NCBI RefSeq assembly: GCF_000165425.1
Contig: NW_001799044.1
Location: forward strand, 540,693-604,692
Length of the DNA stretch: 64,000 nt
Source: Paramecium tetraurelia
Lineage: Eukaryota; Ciliophora; Oligohymenophorea; Peniculida; Parameciidae
Direction: 5' to 3'
Every line of letters starts with the position of its first letter. The first letter of the stretch is position 1. The translations under genes and the position numbers were made by a program. The notes under the pieces were generated by a model that did no database searches, was not told where the DNA came from, and saw only the letters and a program-made list of their open reading frames with translations. Shown in pieces: positions 34,631 to 45,664 of the stretch.

Positions 34631-35777
34631 ATGGAGTTTAACTTAAGAAATGAATAAATGATAGCATATCATAGAAATAGAGAGGATTATGAACCATAAC
34701 CTGAGGATTGTTTATAATTTGCTTATGGCGATCGTAGATATGTGAAGATGACAAACTAAATTTTTGCAAGTGATGATGTTTTGAAACTGAAGAATTTAGA
34801 GGAAATCAATGAAGATTTGTAATCCTAATATTTATTAAAATGATAATAGTCATAGAGGAGACTTTATAACCTTGGCATTGTTATCTAGTGATATACTGGA
34901 TGTTTTAATGAGTCATTTATCCAATCCTCATGAGAGAATTCGAGAACTCTCTTCGAGTGCAATTGTAAATATATTTTGAACTATAAAAAGGTGTTGATTA
35001 GTTCAATAAAATTTGGAAGGGATAAGATAATGGAAAAGTTTTATGTTCCAACAATAATGAAACTTCTGAATGATTAAGTTGTTAATATTAGAAAAAATGG
35101 ATACCTCAGTTTATTAAACATGACTGAATTTTAATAAGGTAATTATAATATTCAAAATTGTAGGAGTTGATCATGTTTATGCGTAGGGTATTTTGGTACC
35201 ATTGGTTAACAAATTGGTTGAAGAAAGTGTTGAGGATTTATTGACTTTGGATTTGCAATTGTTGGAGAAAATATTGTATTGTGGAGATGCCTAAGTCGAA
35301 ATTCTAAAAACTTAAGCTATCAAGAGATTAACATAACTTTTAAAACGATCTAATTTTAAGTTGAGATCCTTGGCTTGTAAGAATCTAGCTTGCATTTCAT
35401 ATGATGCAAATGGGAAATTAGATGTTATCAATTAAGGGTGTGTTCTTGAATTGTGTGAACGATTATTAGACGATCATAATGAAGTCATCACTAATGCAAC
35501 AATGGCTTTGGCTAGTTTAGCATAGCATAATGAATGCAAATTTCAAATGATGGATAATAATAAGCTAGACATTGTTATTTAATTGCTTAGTCACAACGAT
35601 CACTAAATCAAATTAAATAGTGTTCAATTAGTAACTAGTCTTGCTGAACATCCAAAAGGAAGAAAGGAATGTTATAAATGTTTGCCTACTCTTTAGAACT
35701 TTTCAACTGATCCTTAATATGAGTACATCAGTCCTTATGCTATCTAGGCCATCGAAGTCATTAAGTGGGAACCTTGA
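34631..35777 (+). CDS. armadillo-repeat protein resembling RSPH14
   Basis: A 354-residue protein with introns at 34819-34849, 34965-34990 (ends AAG) and 35139-35163. The N-terminus (EDCLQFAYGDRRYVKMTNQI) resembles the AFGRRA..KL opening of RSPH14/RTDR1. HEAT/ARM-type helix pairs fill the rest, for example FITLALLSSDILDVLMSHL, IRELSSSAI, VNIRKNGYLSLLNMTEF, LRSLACKNLACISYD and VITNATMALASLAQ. RSPH14 is tied to radial spokes and motile cilia, which would suit this organism, but ARM proteins are hard to tell apart by eye. The gene is followed 33 bp later by the rhomboid gene. Confidence 0.65.
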
Positions 35778-35810
35778 AAAATAAATTATAATATATATTT
35801 ATTATTATTA

Positions 35811-36690
35811 ATGGAAAGAGATCCCTTTTATAGCAATGAGTAATAAAATGAATTGCGACCCTATAAGCCAAGTAAGTTTTGAAAACAAAATAAGCGTAGG
35901 AATAAACCTTCTTTGAGAGATTTTCATACTAATCCTTAACATTCAAAACTACTGTTGTTTAATTCATAATATTCTTTTTAACTATTTTTCACACAGTTTA
36001 TTTGACTGAAAAATATTTGGAAGACGATGAGGATGAATCTGATATTTATAGTTTTGAATGTGTATTGTACACTTGGGGTTCAAAACACACTCCCTCAATT
36101 ATATACCGTTTTTAATTTTGGAGATTAGTCTGTCCTATATTTCTTCATGGATCCTTTTCACATATTATAGGCAATATGATGGTTCAAATATATTACGGGT
36201 TCATTTTAGAATTAACGCATGGATGGAAAAGAGTTTCAATTCTCTACATTGTAGGAGGAATAGGAGCTTCCTTATTCTCGTGCGTTAGATTTTATTCTGA
36301 GACATCTGTAGGAGCTAGTGGATCAATATTCGCTTTGTTAGCTCTTGAGTTAATCTATTTTATAACTGCTTTTCCTGGAATTGAACCAAAAAGAATTGTT
36401 GTATTTATTTTATTAGCTCCCATGATTTTCTTATCTTTCATTGATGCTCCTCCTCAAGTTGATATTGCTGGTCATCTTGGAGGACTTGTTGTAGGATTGC
36501 TTATAGGAATAGGATATGCATTTGCTGATGCTCAAAGCAATATGTATTATTTCATAATATCAATAGCAAAAAATAATGCTAATACATTTTTTACGGTTTG
36601 GTTGGACTTTTGTTTATTTATATTTTCACCATCCTCTACCAGGCTAAATCAGAAGATGAATAAATATGCTAAGGAATGAATATTATTTGA
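35811..36690 (+). CDS. rhomboid-family intramembrane serine protease
   Basis: A 277-residue protein with introns at 35872-35894 (ends AAG) and 36544-36566. Catalytic features: YRFQFWRLVCPIFLHGSFSH with the conserved WR and His, IGNMMVQ with the oxyanion Asn, GASGSIFALLALEL with the nucleophilic Ser, and AGHLGGLVVGLLIG with the catalytic His. Seven membrane helices are predicted, the last (GLVGLLFIYIFTILY) only after splicing the second intron. The N-terminal ~45 residues are cytoplasmic and polar. Rhomboids cut substrate proteins within or next to the membrane; the targets are unknown. Reading through the second intron gives a false end at 36679. Confidence 0.92.
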
Positions 36691-36973
36691 ATTCCAATAT
36701 AATTTTACATAAACTATAATATATATAAATGAATTATGTAATTAAATAAACAGACTTATTTTTAAGGGGACTAAAGACTTGCCACTCAATTGATTAGAAC
36801 TTGTATTGTTACTTTTCCACTAATGGTATATAACAATATACAAAAATTTAGGAATTTTATTGTTGAATAATTATCAATAATTTGAAGATGTTGATGCTAA
36901 AAAGCCCACATTTTTTTTTTATCTCAAGTCAAACTCATTCGAAAAACTTCAAACTAATTCAATTCATTATAAA

Positions 36974-37837
36974 ATGCCGTAAAACTTGTCTCCAGATGTC
37001 TAAATTAAACTATAAAAACTAAATGCCTCTTTGGATAAATTAGTTTTCGAAATAAACATACTATAGCTATATACAAGTTTAAAACCCTTTAAAAAATAAA
37101 TCAAAAAAATAGAGATTTAAGTTTATTACACTATTTCCCAATTAAGAGTCTTACAAAAATTTAAGATGATTGTATTTTTCAAGGATTCATTTTTTACTAT
37201 TGAATGCCCAATCATTTAATTAGATGAAATTGAGTAAATGGAATCTATCAGAAAATATATGGAAAAAAGAAAACACTTGGAAGTATTGGAAGTTGATCCA
37301 AAAATCTCAGAATACTTGAATGATTTCAATTAAAAAGAAGCAATTTAATTGATATTGAAAAAGAACAGCATTGAAATTCATTTAAACAGTGAAAAGTAGG
37401 AAACATCTCTTGAATTAAATAGTGGGTTTTTAACTTAATATAAGTTTGATGATTTCTTTAACATTTACAAAAATGTTAATACTATCAATATAGAACCGAA
37501 TGTTTTAACTCCTTTTCATGGATACGGATTCAAAGTCTCAATTTCTAGAGACAGTGATCAAAAATCCAGAATATTTATTTCTCAAGATTGGCAAGATTAA
37601 GTTAGTATGGTTTTGAAATCCATTACAACTCTTATTAACAAGATAAAGGTCATCTCCATTTTAGATGATGATCATAATGATGATGAATTGTATACTTTAT
37701 TTTTATTTAATTTTAGACTCGACATTATAGCTGAATATTAGGTTGATAGAGTACAGGAACAAGAGTCTATTATGGAAGATGAACAAATATAAGAACAATA
37801 GATAAGAAAGAAAATAAAAATGAATTTTAAAAATTGA
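36974..37837 (+). CDS. uncharacterised protein
   Basis: An intronless frame of 287 residues. The N-terminal ~150 residues are helical and charged (DKLVFEINILQLYTSLKP, KKIEIQVYYTISQLRVLQKF, MESIRKYMEKRKHLEVLEV). The middle has a more beta-like block (IEPNVLTPFHGYGFKVSIS, KSRIFISQDWQDQV). The C-terminus is acidic and then basic (EDEQIQEQQIRKKIKMNFKN), the latter possibly a nuclear signal. I recognise no family. It ends 111 bp before the convergent RPL37 stop. Confidence 0.6.
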
Positions 37838-37948
37838 TTCTCATTTTTATTCAAAATTAATGCTAATTTATTATGTAATGATAATATAGTGATGAATAAG
37901 ATTATGTGAAAATTTAATGTACTATTTTGTAATAATAGCTTGATTAAA

Positions 37949-38264
37949 TCACTTTTTCTATGTATTTTTAACTTTTGGTTATGCTTAAGTTCCTGCTCTA
38001 AAACCATTCTTTGCTCTTCTAGCAATTGATTTCAAATATCTCATTCTTCCTGTTCCAGTTGATCTACGTCTGGCGACCTTTTCACCCCATCCACTGTCTA
38101 ATATTGTATTAATTTATTTTAATACAGAGTCTTAATCTAGCAGCTGGGTATCCACATGATGCGCATCTGTTTTTTTAAATGTGGAATGTTTATCTACCAC
38201 ATCTCTTGCAGAAAGTATGAGTCTTTTAATGTCTTTTACCGATTGCTGGTGTACCTCTTGCCAT
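37949..38264 (-). CDS. RPL37: 60S ribosomal protein L37 (eL37)
   Basis: A 95-residue basic protein with one intron at 38098-38125. The sequence matches eL37: [20 protein letters not shown], the zinc finger formed by CKRC and CASCGY, then [20 protein letters not shown] and [18 protein letters not shown]. It binds 5.8S/26S rRNA in the large subunit. Length is normal. The intron splits the codon for the Tyr before SGWGEK. The start is the only ATG before the conserved ARGT N-terminus. Confidence 0.96.
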
Positions 38265-38446
38265 TTAATTATTTAATAAAAGATTTAATTTTATGAAATA
38301 ATCTCATAACACTAAGAAAAATAAAGATGATAAGAAATCTTTTGTAATATAGGTAATATGAATTATTAGTTATAAACAATCCAGATCATCGTTAATCCAA
38401 AAGATTTCTTAATTAAAAATATACAATATGTTTATCTAAAACACAT

Positions 38447-39378
38447 TCATTTTTTTTTGGTTTTTTGTTTTAATCTATTTATCCATTCTTAAGACACATT
38501 TATTTCCTTTTTTTCAATATTTGCTTTTGCCTAAAAGTATTCTTCTAGGTTTTATTCAAATTTTTTATATTCATTAAGTTTGGTGTTGCTTTCCTACTAA
38601 CCTTTCTTTCCTACCAAATTACTATTTTGAACAATTAAAGGCGCATTTTCGTTATTATTGGTGGTACTTATTGTGATAGAGGGTCTCTATTGTTTTGTAT
38701 CGTCATAATAGCTTAAGCAATCTTACTATTTTTCATTGAGAAGCTATATAAATAACTATAATCGCTCCTTTGTTTTAGAATATATTTGAGTTTGTGAATA
38801 GAACTTTTTATCTAATACTTACTTCAATGAAATCAAAAAGTCCTATGTTTTACATCAGATTCTTACATTCACTTCTTTGTTCCTCAAAACTATATTGGTA
38901 AATGAGTATTTCATGAGTCTCAAACAATGAATTGATTAAGAAATTTTTTCTTTGTGTGAAAATGATTTCACTACCTCTTGCAATTCTTTATGCTTTAACT
39001 AAGTTACCTTATAAGATTTTTCCAGCTCTCTAATTATGGTGACATAATCTTTAAGATGTTTGATATCAATAGGTTTTGTAATTTAAGAAAATTACTTAAT
39101 ATGTTAAAGAATTTTCTAGCATAAAATTTAAGTATTACTTCCATGTAAATCCTAACCGATTTGTATATTTAGTCGAAAAAGAAATCATATTATTCTATTT
39201 ATTAGAATGTGTAAGTAAAGTACTACTGCAATTCTTTGTACGTATAGTTCTCCACAAATATTAATTCAATTATTTATGTCAAATAGCATTATTATTCTAT
39301 GATATCATAATTTGTTTCATCTGTCGAAGGTGTCTCACATCGCAGAATCTCCTTGCTTATTGTGCATTACATATTCAT
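38447..39378 (-). CDS. uncharacterised coiled-coil-prone protein
   Basis: A 294-residue protein with introns at 39116-39138 and 38843-38866. The N-terminal half is rich in Tyr, Phe and Gln (YKELQQYFTYTFQQIEQYDF). The middle is a likely coiled coil (HLKDYVTIIRELEKSYKV, LKHKELQEVVKSF). The C-terminal half is Gln/Asn/Lys-rich with a basic end (INRLKQKTKKK). Intron lengths and frames close exactly. No family recognised; 182 bp separate it from the RPL37 start downstream. Confidence 0.6.
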
Positions 39379-40616
39379 AATTTTTAAATACAAAAATAAT
39401 TAAAAAATTCCACACACTCAATAGAGATCAATTATTGCAATTAAAATTAATCCCAATTAATAGATTTTCTATACTCCTCATCTTCAAGAAGATTAGCAGA
39501 CAAATACATAATAAATATAATTATTTATTTCATATCTTTGTTTTACTCCTCTTTTACTCCTCCATAATAAAAAAAAGAACACCTTTAAGAATACTGATTA
39601 CTTCATTAAAATTATGTTAATTTTATTCTTTTTATCTCAATTGCCTTAATAAATTACAATAACTAAATATATTTAAAGCAATACTTAATATACTTTTATC
39701 TTCATTTATTTTTGTAATGAGCAATACCTTACAGGTTTTGCTATTACAATTCTATCTTATTTGATTCATTAAATCGATATATACAAAACTTTCATATTTT
39801 CTTATCTGTATAACAGACCTTTATTATGTAATTACTAAAGGTGTCGATTGAAATATCTTGATTTCTAAAATCTAAAAAAGACATTACTAAATGAAAAAAG
39901 AACTTAGACTCAAAATATAAAAATACCTGGAATATTGACAATAATGAATCCAATAATCTTTGTTAGCTTAACTATTGATAGATTTTGTTAAGTTTAGAAA
40001 GAAACTATTAAAGTCTCAGAGAGGTTTCTTCATATTCAGTGATGCTAGTATCTATTCTATAAGAATTTGATATCATACATTGTTTATTTCATACTTTGCA
40101 TCTATGTTGTAAATCTAAATTTACAAATTTAATTTCAATTTCATTTAATCATTATTATTTAAAGCATGAGATCTATATTATAATTTTCCTTTTAGATCAA
40201 TATTAGATTTAGAATATGCATGTAGAAGCATCACATTTAATCTCGTTTAAAAATGGTTGTGGTATTCAGTGAGGTGGAATAAGATCTCTAAATTTATATG
40301 GATAACATCCTTCAAGATATTTTAATTGTTGTCTAATGTTCCTCTATATTTACTTAAAATAATCGTGACATATATTTATAAACAAATTTTATTTAATTAA
40401 GATAAATAATTTGAATAATACAATATAACATGTCTTGTGTTTCATTTAAAGGGTTTATATCATCTATTCCTCAGTTTTTATGAAGCTTTTTATAAATCAT
40501 AATTCTTAATATAATACTAAAATGAAATCAATGCTTTGAGAAGTTTAAGGCTTAATAACTTTGAGATTCGACAAAAATTATGATTTTTCAAATAAATTAG
40601 TAAAAATATTAAAATT
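39379..40616. other. 1.2-kb stretch without a well-supported gene
   Basis: Lies between two minus-strand genes. A minus-strand frame from ATG 40076 to TGA 39792-39794 (MISNSYRIDTSITEYEETSL then a Leu/Gln-rich helix) looks mildly coding and could be a ~90-residue gene with one short intron. Another frame around 40266-40463 (ending YPYKFRDLIPPH) is also open. Both are within what chance allows when TGA is the only stop, and I could not join them. The rest has many stops. A decayed gene is possible. Confidence 0.35.
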
Positions 40617-41332
40617 TCAAACTTCAAGCTCAAGTTACTTCTAAAATTCTGCCATTTGTTTTTCTAATTCAAGCATATCACATTACAATTCATCGTAGTT
40701 GTTGGTTGATTCTAATAAGGAATTTAATTATTAAATATCGGATGAGGGAGGAGGTTACAATTACTTTGAATACCCATTCAACTATTTATGGATTTCTGTA
40801 GAAAAGCTTTAAATTTCAGCTAAACTTTATTCTAAAAATCCATCACAAGTCCATTTTGTAATGCAAGTTGCAGGTACCTTGTATTCTAAAATGATAATTT
40901 GTTGATACTTGATAATTATTATTAGAGTTCTTAATCGGTGATACAATTTGAGATTGATTAATCAATAACTTTTATATCTTCTTAGAATTTTGTATATATC
41001 TTATTTCTTTTGTTTTCAAAATCAATTGCTCTTTCTTCAAATGTTTTATGATTAATCTCTGTTGGTTTAATTTGGTTTATTTGCTTCTATATTTGTTAAG
41101 CTGTAAGATTTAATTTGTTTAAGGTATAATCTCTCACTTTATCAACTTCCTCTTTTGTAAAGGTAACCTATATTGAGCTAATTTTCTTTTTTCTATCTTC
41201 GATTTCTTTGATAAAATGATTCTTTGTATCCTCATCAAAACACAAATTAGCAGCACAATATTTCTAAACAATTCTTATTGGCGAATGATCATCAGAGGAA
41301 TCAAAAATTCTCTTGCGTTTTTAAATAGACAT
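40617..41332 (-). CDS. uncharacterised coiled-coil protein
   Basis: A 230-residue protein with one intron at 40886-40908. The N-terminus is basic and Ser/Asp-rich (MSIQKRKRIFDSSDDHSPIR), perhaps a nuclear signal. Helical segments follow: TKNHFIKEIEDRKKKISSIQ, KEEVDKVRDYTLNKLNLTAQ and KTFEERAIDFENKRNK. A Pro-rich break (QLQPPPSSD) precedes a last coiled coil (DMLELEKQMAEFQKQLELEV). The intron changes phase and is required to reach the final stop. I do not recognise the family. Confidence 0.6.
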
Positions 41333-41407
41333 TTAATTCGTTAATTTATTTATTAATCATCTGTTAAAGAAAGCATTTTATAATTAATAAAAATGTGAAA
41401 ATATTAA

Positions 41408-43710
41408 TCATACTTAGGATGAGTGATGTCTTGGAGTTGTTCTAATTTAGTTTGTTGAGATCGATCTGACTTTAGGTAATTGTTATTGCTCTCCTCCATT
41501 TTATAGAATAAAGGTCGTTGAAGTATTATGCAAAGCTGGCCTATTAGATTACCTAGTTACTTATTTTGTTCTTGAAAATTTAAATTGTGTGTTAGCTGCT
41601 TTCTTGATATCAGATTTATAATGAGAATCATCAGATTATCTATGCATTATAGTGGGTTAATTTCTAAAGATATTATAAATTTATTTTGAATTTTCAACTT
41701 CCTATTATAATTATTTGATCACTTCATTTAATCGCTAAATTTATTACTAATACTGCTCCATCATGTAAGCATATTCACCTATAACCTATTATTATTGTTT
41801 AGACTCTTCTTTAGTTTGTGTTATGGTTGATTATTGCTATTCAATTTTCTTTTTCGCTTCATTCAATGCCTTTTGATCTTAAATCCTGATTATTTCGAAG
41901 CTTTCTTTTTCTAGTTACAGCTTTTTTAATTCATCATTAACTTTATTAAATCTTTCTTCGAAAGCTGCAGTTAATTATTATTTTCCAATTGAATGATTGC
42001 TTCTAAGCATCTCTAATTATTATTCATGTGACTTTTTTAGTTCATAAGTATTATCTTATAATGAAATGATTAATTAGTTCAATTAATCAATAATTTTAGC
42101 ATCTTCGTTAGCTTAATTCTGTAAGTTTTGAATTTAAATCACATAATGTTAAGTTTTATTTTCAAATTCAACATTGAGTTTTTCCAAGTCATTATTTTAT
42201 TTAATTTTTTATGCCTCTAACTCCCTTTGTTTTAATAAAGTGAGTTCCTCGATCTATAATTTTTATTGCTTGCTTTCTCTTAAAAATTTCTATTCATAAT
42301 CTTTGGCTAATTTAGCAGCCTTTTAATCAAATTATAACTTTAAGGCATTTAATTTCTCTTAAAATGACTTTTCCAAAGCTTGCAATTTAATGGTTTGACT
42401 TTCTAATTGATTTCCATATTGTGAAAGCATCAATTCATAGTCTTCAATTACATCTTTAATTGCCGTATCGTCATGTTAAATCATTGTTTCTTTATATAAT
42501 AATTAATCAGGATTTATCAATTTATTAGGATAGAGCAATTATTCATATTTAATTCTTTGTTTGTTTAATCTTTCTTGATAAGTTTTATCTATCTTAACAT
42601 TCATATCAGATAATTCTTTGATGCATAACTCTTTTTTTCCTATTTGAGAGTTTTTCTCTTTAATTGTAGTTTCTTATTCAGAAATTAGATTTTCAAATTT
42701 AGTTTACTATTCAGCGTATTAATCTCTCTAATTCTTAATATATTATTAAAGTTCGATTTCTTTTTTATTTAGTTTTTCAATCTATTATTTTAAGGACTCT
42801 ATCAAATTCATAAGATTAGTTTTTTCTAAATTTAATGCTGTAATTTCATCTCTATTACTCTTTAAAGTTTATAATAAATTTTCAACTTAGCGATTTAATT
42901 TAGTTATGTTTTTTTATTATTATGAGCATTATTAAGCTAAGAGTCCATTGTCTTATTTTATATTTTACAATTCTGTTAAATGTTGTCGATTTTTAATATC
43001 TAATTTTTAAATTTAATCATTTAATTCTTTTAGTTGTTTCGAGAATTCTGTTTAGTTTTATCTTTCTTATTTGTCAAATTAATTAACTAATTCTTGCTTT
43101 TATTTTTTTAATTTCTATTGATATTCATCATCTAATTGTTAATATTTTTTAGAAATTTCATCCTTTTCAAGTTCAATCAATTGAATTAAATCTTTAAATT
43201 TGATTTCTTGGTTTTCTAGTTTTTTATTGAATTCTAATTTTAGTGTTATTTAATGATCTGAATTCTTTTTTTATTCTAAATTGAATTATTCCAATTATTT
43301 TGTTATTGTTTGCTCATGCTTAAGGATTGTAGCATTTAGTTTTTCAATCTCATTTCTAGTTTCCTCATCTTGTTGTTAAATAAATAATTTAAACATTTTA
43401 TTTTCAGTTTCTAATTCTTGTATCTGTTCCAAATAATTCTCGATATCTTTCTTTAACCATTCATAAACATCTACCATATCACTCAAATTAATTTGAAGAT
43501 GACGCTCTTTTTTGTAACTTAATAATTGAGCAAAATCTAATCGCCTTTGTTCCATATAGTATTGTAAGGCATGAATGCTTTCCTTTAATTTTGAGTTACT
43601 CTCAACTAATGGCTGATTATTTAGTATAAAATTACAGTTAACTATGATTCCAAATATTTCACATTATCATTTGCTTACTTTAGCTTTCTATCCTTATCAT
43701 CTTCGAACAT
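41408..43710 (-). CDS. long coiled-coil protein
   Basis: A 759-residue protein with one intron at 43613-43635 (ends CAG). After ~100 residues (MEQRRLDFAQLLSYKKERHL; SDMVDVYEWLKKDIENYLEQ) almost the whole protein is one continuous coiled coil rich in Q, K, E, N and L, with regular hydrophobic spacing. The last ~110 residues are Ser/Thr/Gln/Arg-rich and probably disordered (VTRQSNRPALHNTSTTF). The family is unclear; long coiled coils of this kind are common in the ciliate cortex, basal bodies and cilia. It ends 75 bp before the next gene on the same strand. Confidence 0.75.
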
Positions 43711-43936
43711 AATAATTATTAAAATTATGATTTATAATTTGAGGAAAATGATTTCTTTATTTATAATTCAAATAATATAAACCAAAGTATCATATATTCA
43801 CACATAAGGACAAAATAATTTAGAAACAATTACATTTATTATTTATTAATATACACATATAATGAACAAAAACCTAGAAATAAAGTAACACTATTTACTA
43901 ATCATAAAAACAAATAATTTAATTTTTGAATATAAC

Positions 43937-45642
43937 TCATTTAATTACATCTAAAGGAACAATGACTGCAATTATTATCAATAGGAGACAGTATACAACC
44001 ATATATTTCTAAGCTTCTGACTTGGCTAAGATAAATCGTTTTAGCCAGCATTAAAATAATAAAAATGCAACAAGTCCACAAACAATTATTATACATACTG
44101 CAAAAGTCTTTGAGTGTTTACTGCTCCTTCTCACTAATCCAGTATCAATATTAATCAAAGATTGAATACCCCAGGTAATTCCCATACAAAGTGATGATTT
44201 ACATATAGCTGTCTAAAAGAACGCTTAGGTAAATTTCAATTACAACTCTTCCTTTGCAATATCAATTTAATGGTATGCAAGTTATGTTGAAACCAAAACA
44301 CCAAGAAATATAAATCCCAAAACTTGTATTGGAATACCTGTTCCATCAAATATTTCAAAAATCCACCAATCAATTAAAAAGTATAAACCTGTTACTATTG
44401 CTAATGATATTAATAAATCTAATATGATGTTGACATAATCAGCGTCATCTTTTGGTGTTGGAATGAAATGACATATAAGGTGGGCAGGGAAGAACAGAAT
44501 AAAAAGGAATTTATCTAGTCCACCTTTTGGAAGAGTCAATTTTTGCTTTCCACCTTCTTATTCTTGTCTAATATTATTTATTTCTAAATTTACTATTATT
44601 ATTGTTCTTATTCTTAATCATTCTCCTACACTCCTTCTTAATCCTTTTAGTGTTCGATAGGTATGTCATTATTTTCCATTAAAGGAATATCCTCATTAAT
44701 ATTTTAATGATGTGAGTCTGGAACTGAAGAAGCAGGTTCAATCTTGCTTTTTTTTGAAGGAGGTCCTCTTTATTTAGGCTATTTTTATCATGAATTCCTT
44801 ACTTTATACATATTCAAATAATATTCAACTCTAAATTGTTTCTCTTATTTGACTTAGTTTTTAATGGCAAATATTATAATGTATACTATTTTTTAAAAAA
44901 TTAACTTCAATTTTCCACTTTTTTATGAACTTGCTTTATTATTCAGAGCCAACTTCTTTATTAAGGTAGGATCATCAGTTTAAATGTAATTATTGTCTTT
45001 CAAATGAGTGATGGATATTCTTCTCTTCACATAAGTTAAGTGCTATTCACAACTATAGTCTTCATCTTCAGCAGTTAGATCAAACCATTCCATCATCTTA
45101 GATTTAACATTTTCACTATTAAAAATGAAGATAATATTTGCAAAGTACACTACCAATAAGATAACTGCCGTTCCAATGTTCAAAAAATCTAGTAAAATAC
45201 ATATGAATAGAACAAAGAGTGATAAGATATAAAAAAATGCATCTCTTATTGTTATCCATGTATCTAGCACTCCATGAGAATGAGTAGGATACTTATAAAG
45301 AATGTAAGAGAAAACAAAAAAGATCATAAAGGCATCTGATCCAATAATTGTAGAAACAGCCAAATCTGATTCACTACTAAAGGTTGAGTAAAAGCACAGG
45401 ATAAGAAATTAAATTGAGTTTAAACAACTATACAGGATTGCTTTATATTGTTCTTCGTTTTCATTATCCTATTTAAATTTACAAATCTTTACATCCAAAT
45501 AATTCATAAACATCTAAAATAAACTGAGTAAATGTTTCCTGTAGATATAGTATATCATTCCAAAAAAGTAAAGGACTCCAATAACGTAACCAATTATTTC
45601 TCCAGGTGATTGTTACCTTTCATCAGGAATTAATAATCTCAT
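43937..45642 (-). CDS. multi-pass membrane protein resembling a Na+/Ca2+ (SLC24/CAX) exchanger
   Basis: A 551-residue protein with introns at 44779-44802 and 44568-44593. Two clusters of membrane helices flank a long polar Gln/Glu-rich loop (about residues 200-330). The N-terminal cluster holds LAVSTIIGSDAFMIFFVFSY, which resembles the alpha-repeat of NCKX exchangers. The C-terminal cluster starts with KLTLPKGGLDKFLFILFFPA and includes FFQTAICKSSLCMGITWGIQ, placed where the second alpha-repeat should be. The acidic residues that bind Ca2+ in active exchangers are not evident in either repeat, so transport activity is doubtful. An exchanger relative is my best guess. The gene begins 22 bp downstream of AK7. 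Confidence 0.55.
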
Positions 45643-45664
45643 TTATTATATTTTATAAATAATT

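Noticed and set aside
36176-36679. Rhomboid frame ending at 36679
   Set aside because: It reads through a 23-nt intron (36544-36566); splicing gives the proper seventh membrane helix and a stop at 36688-36690.
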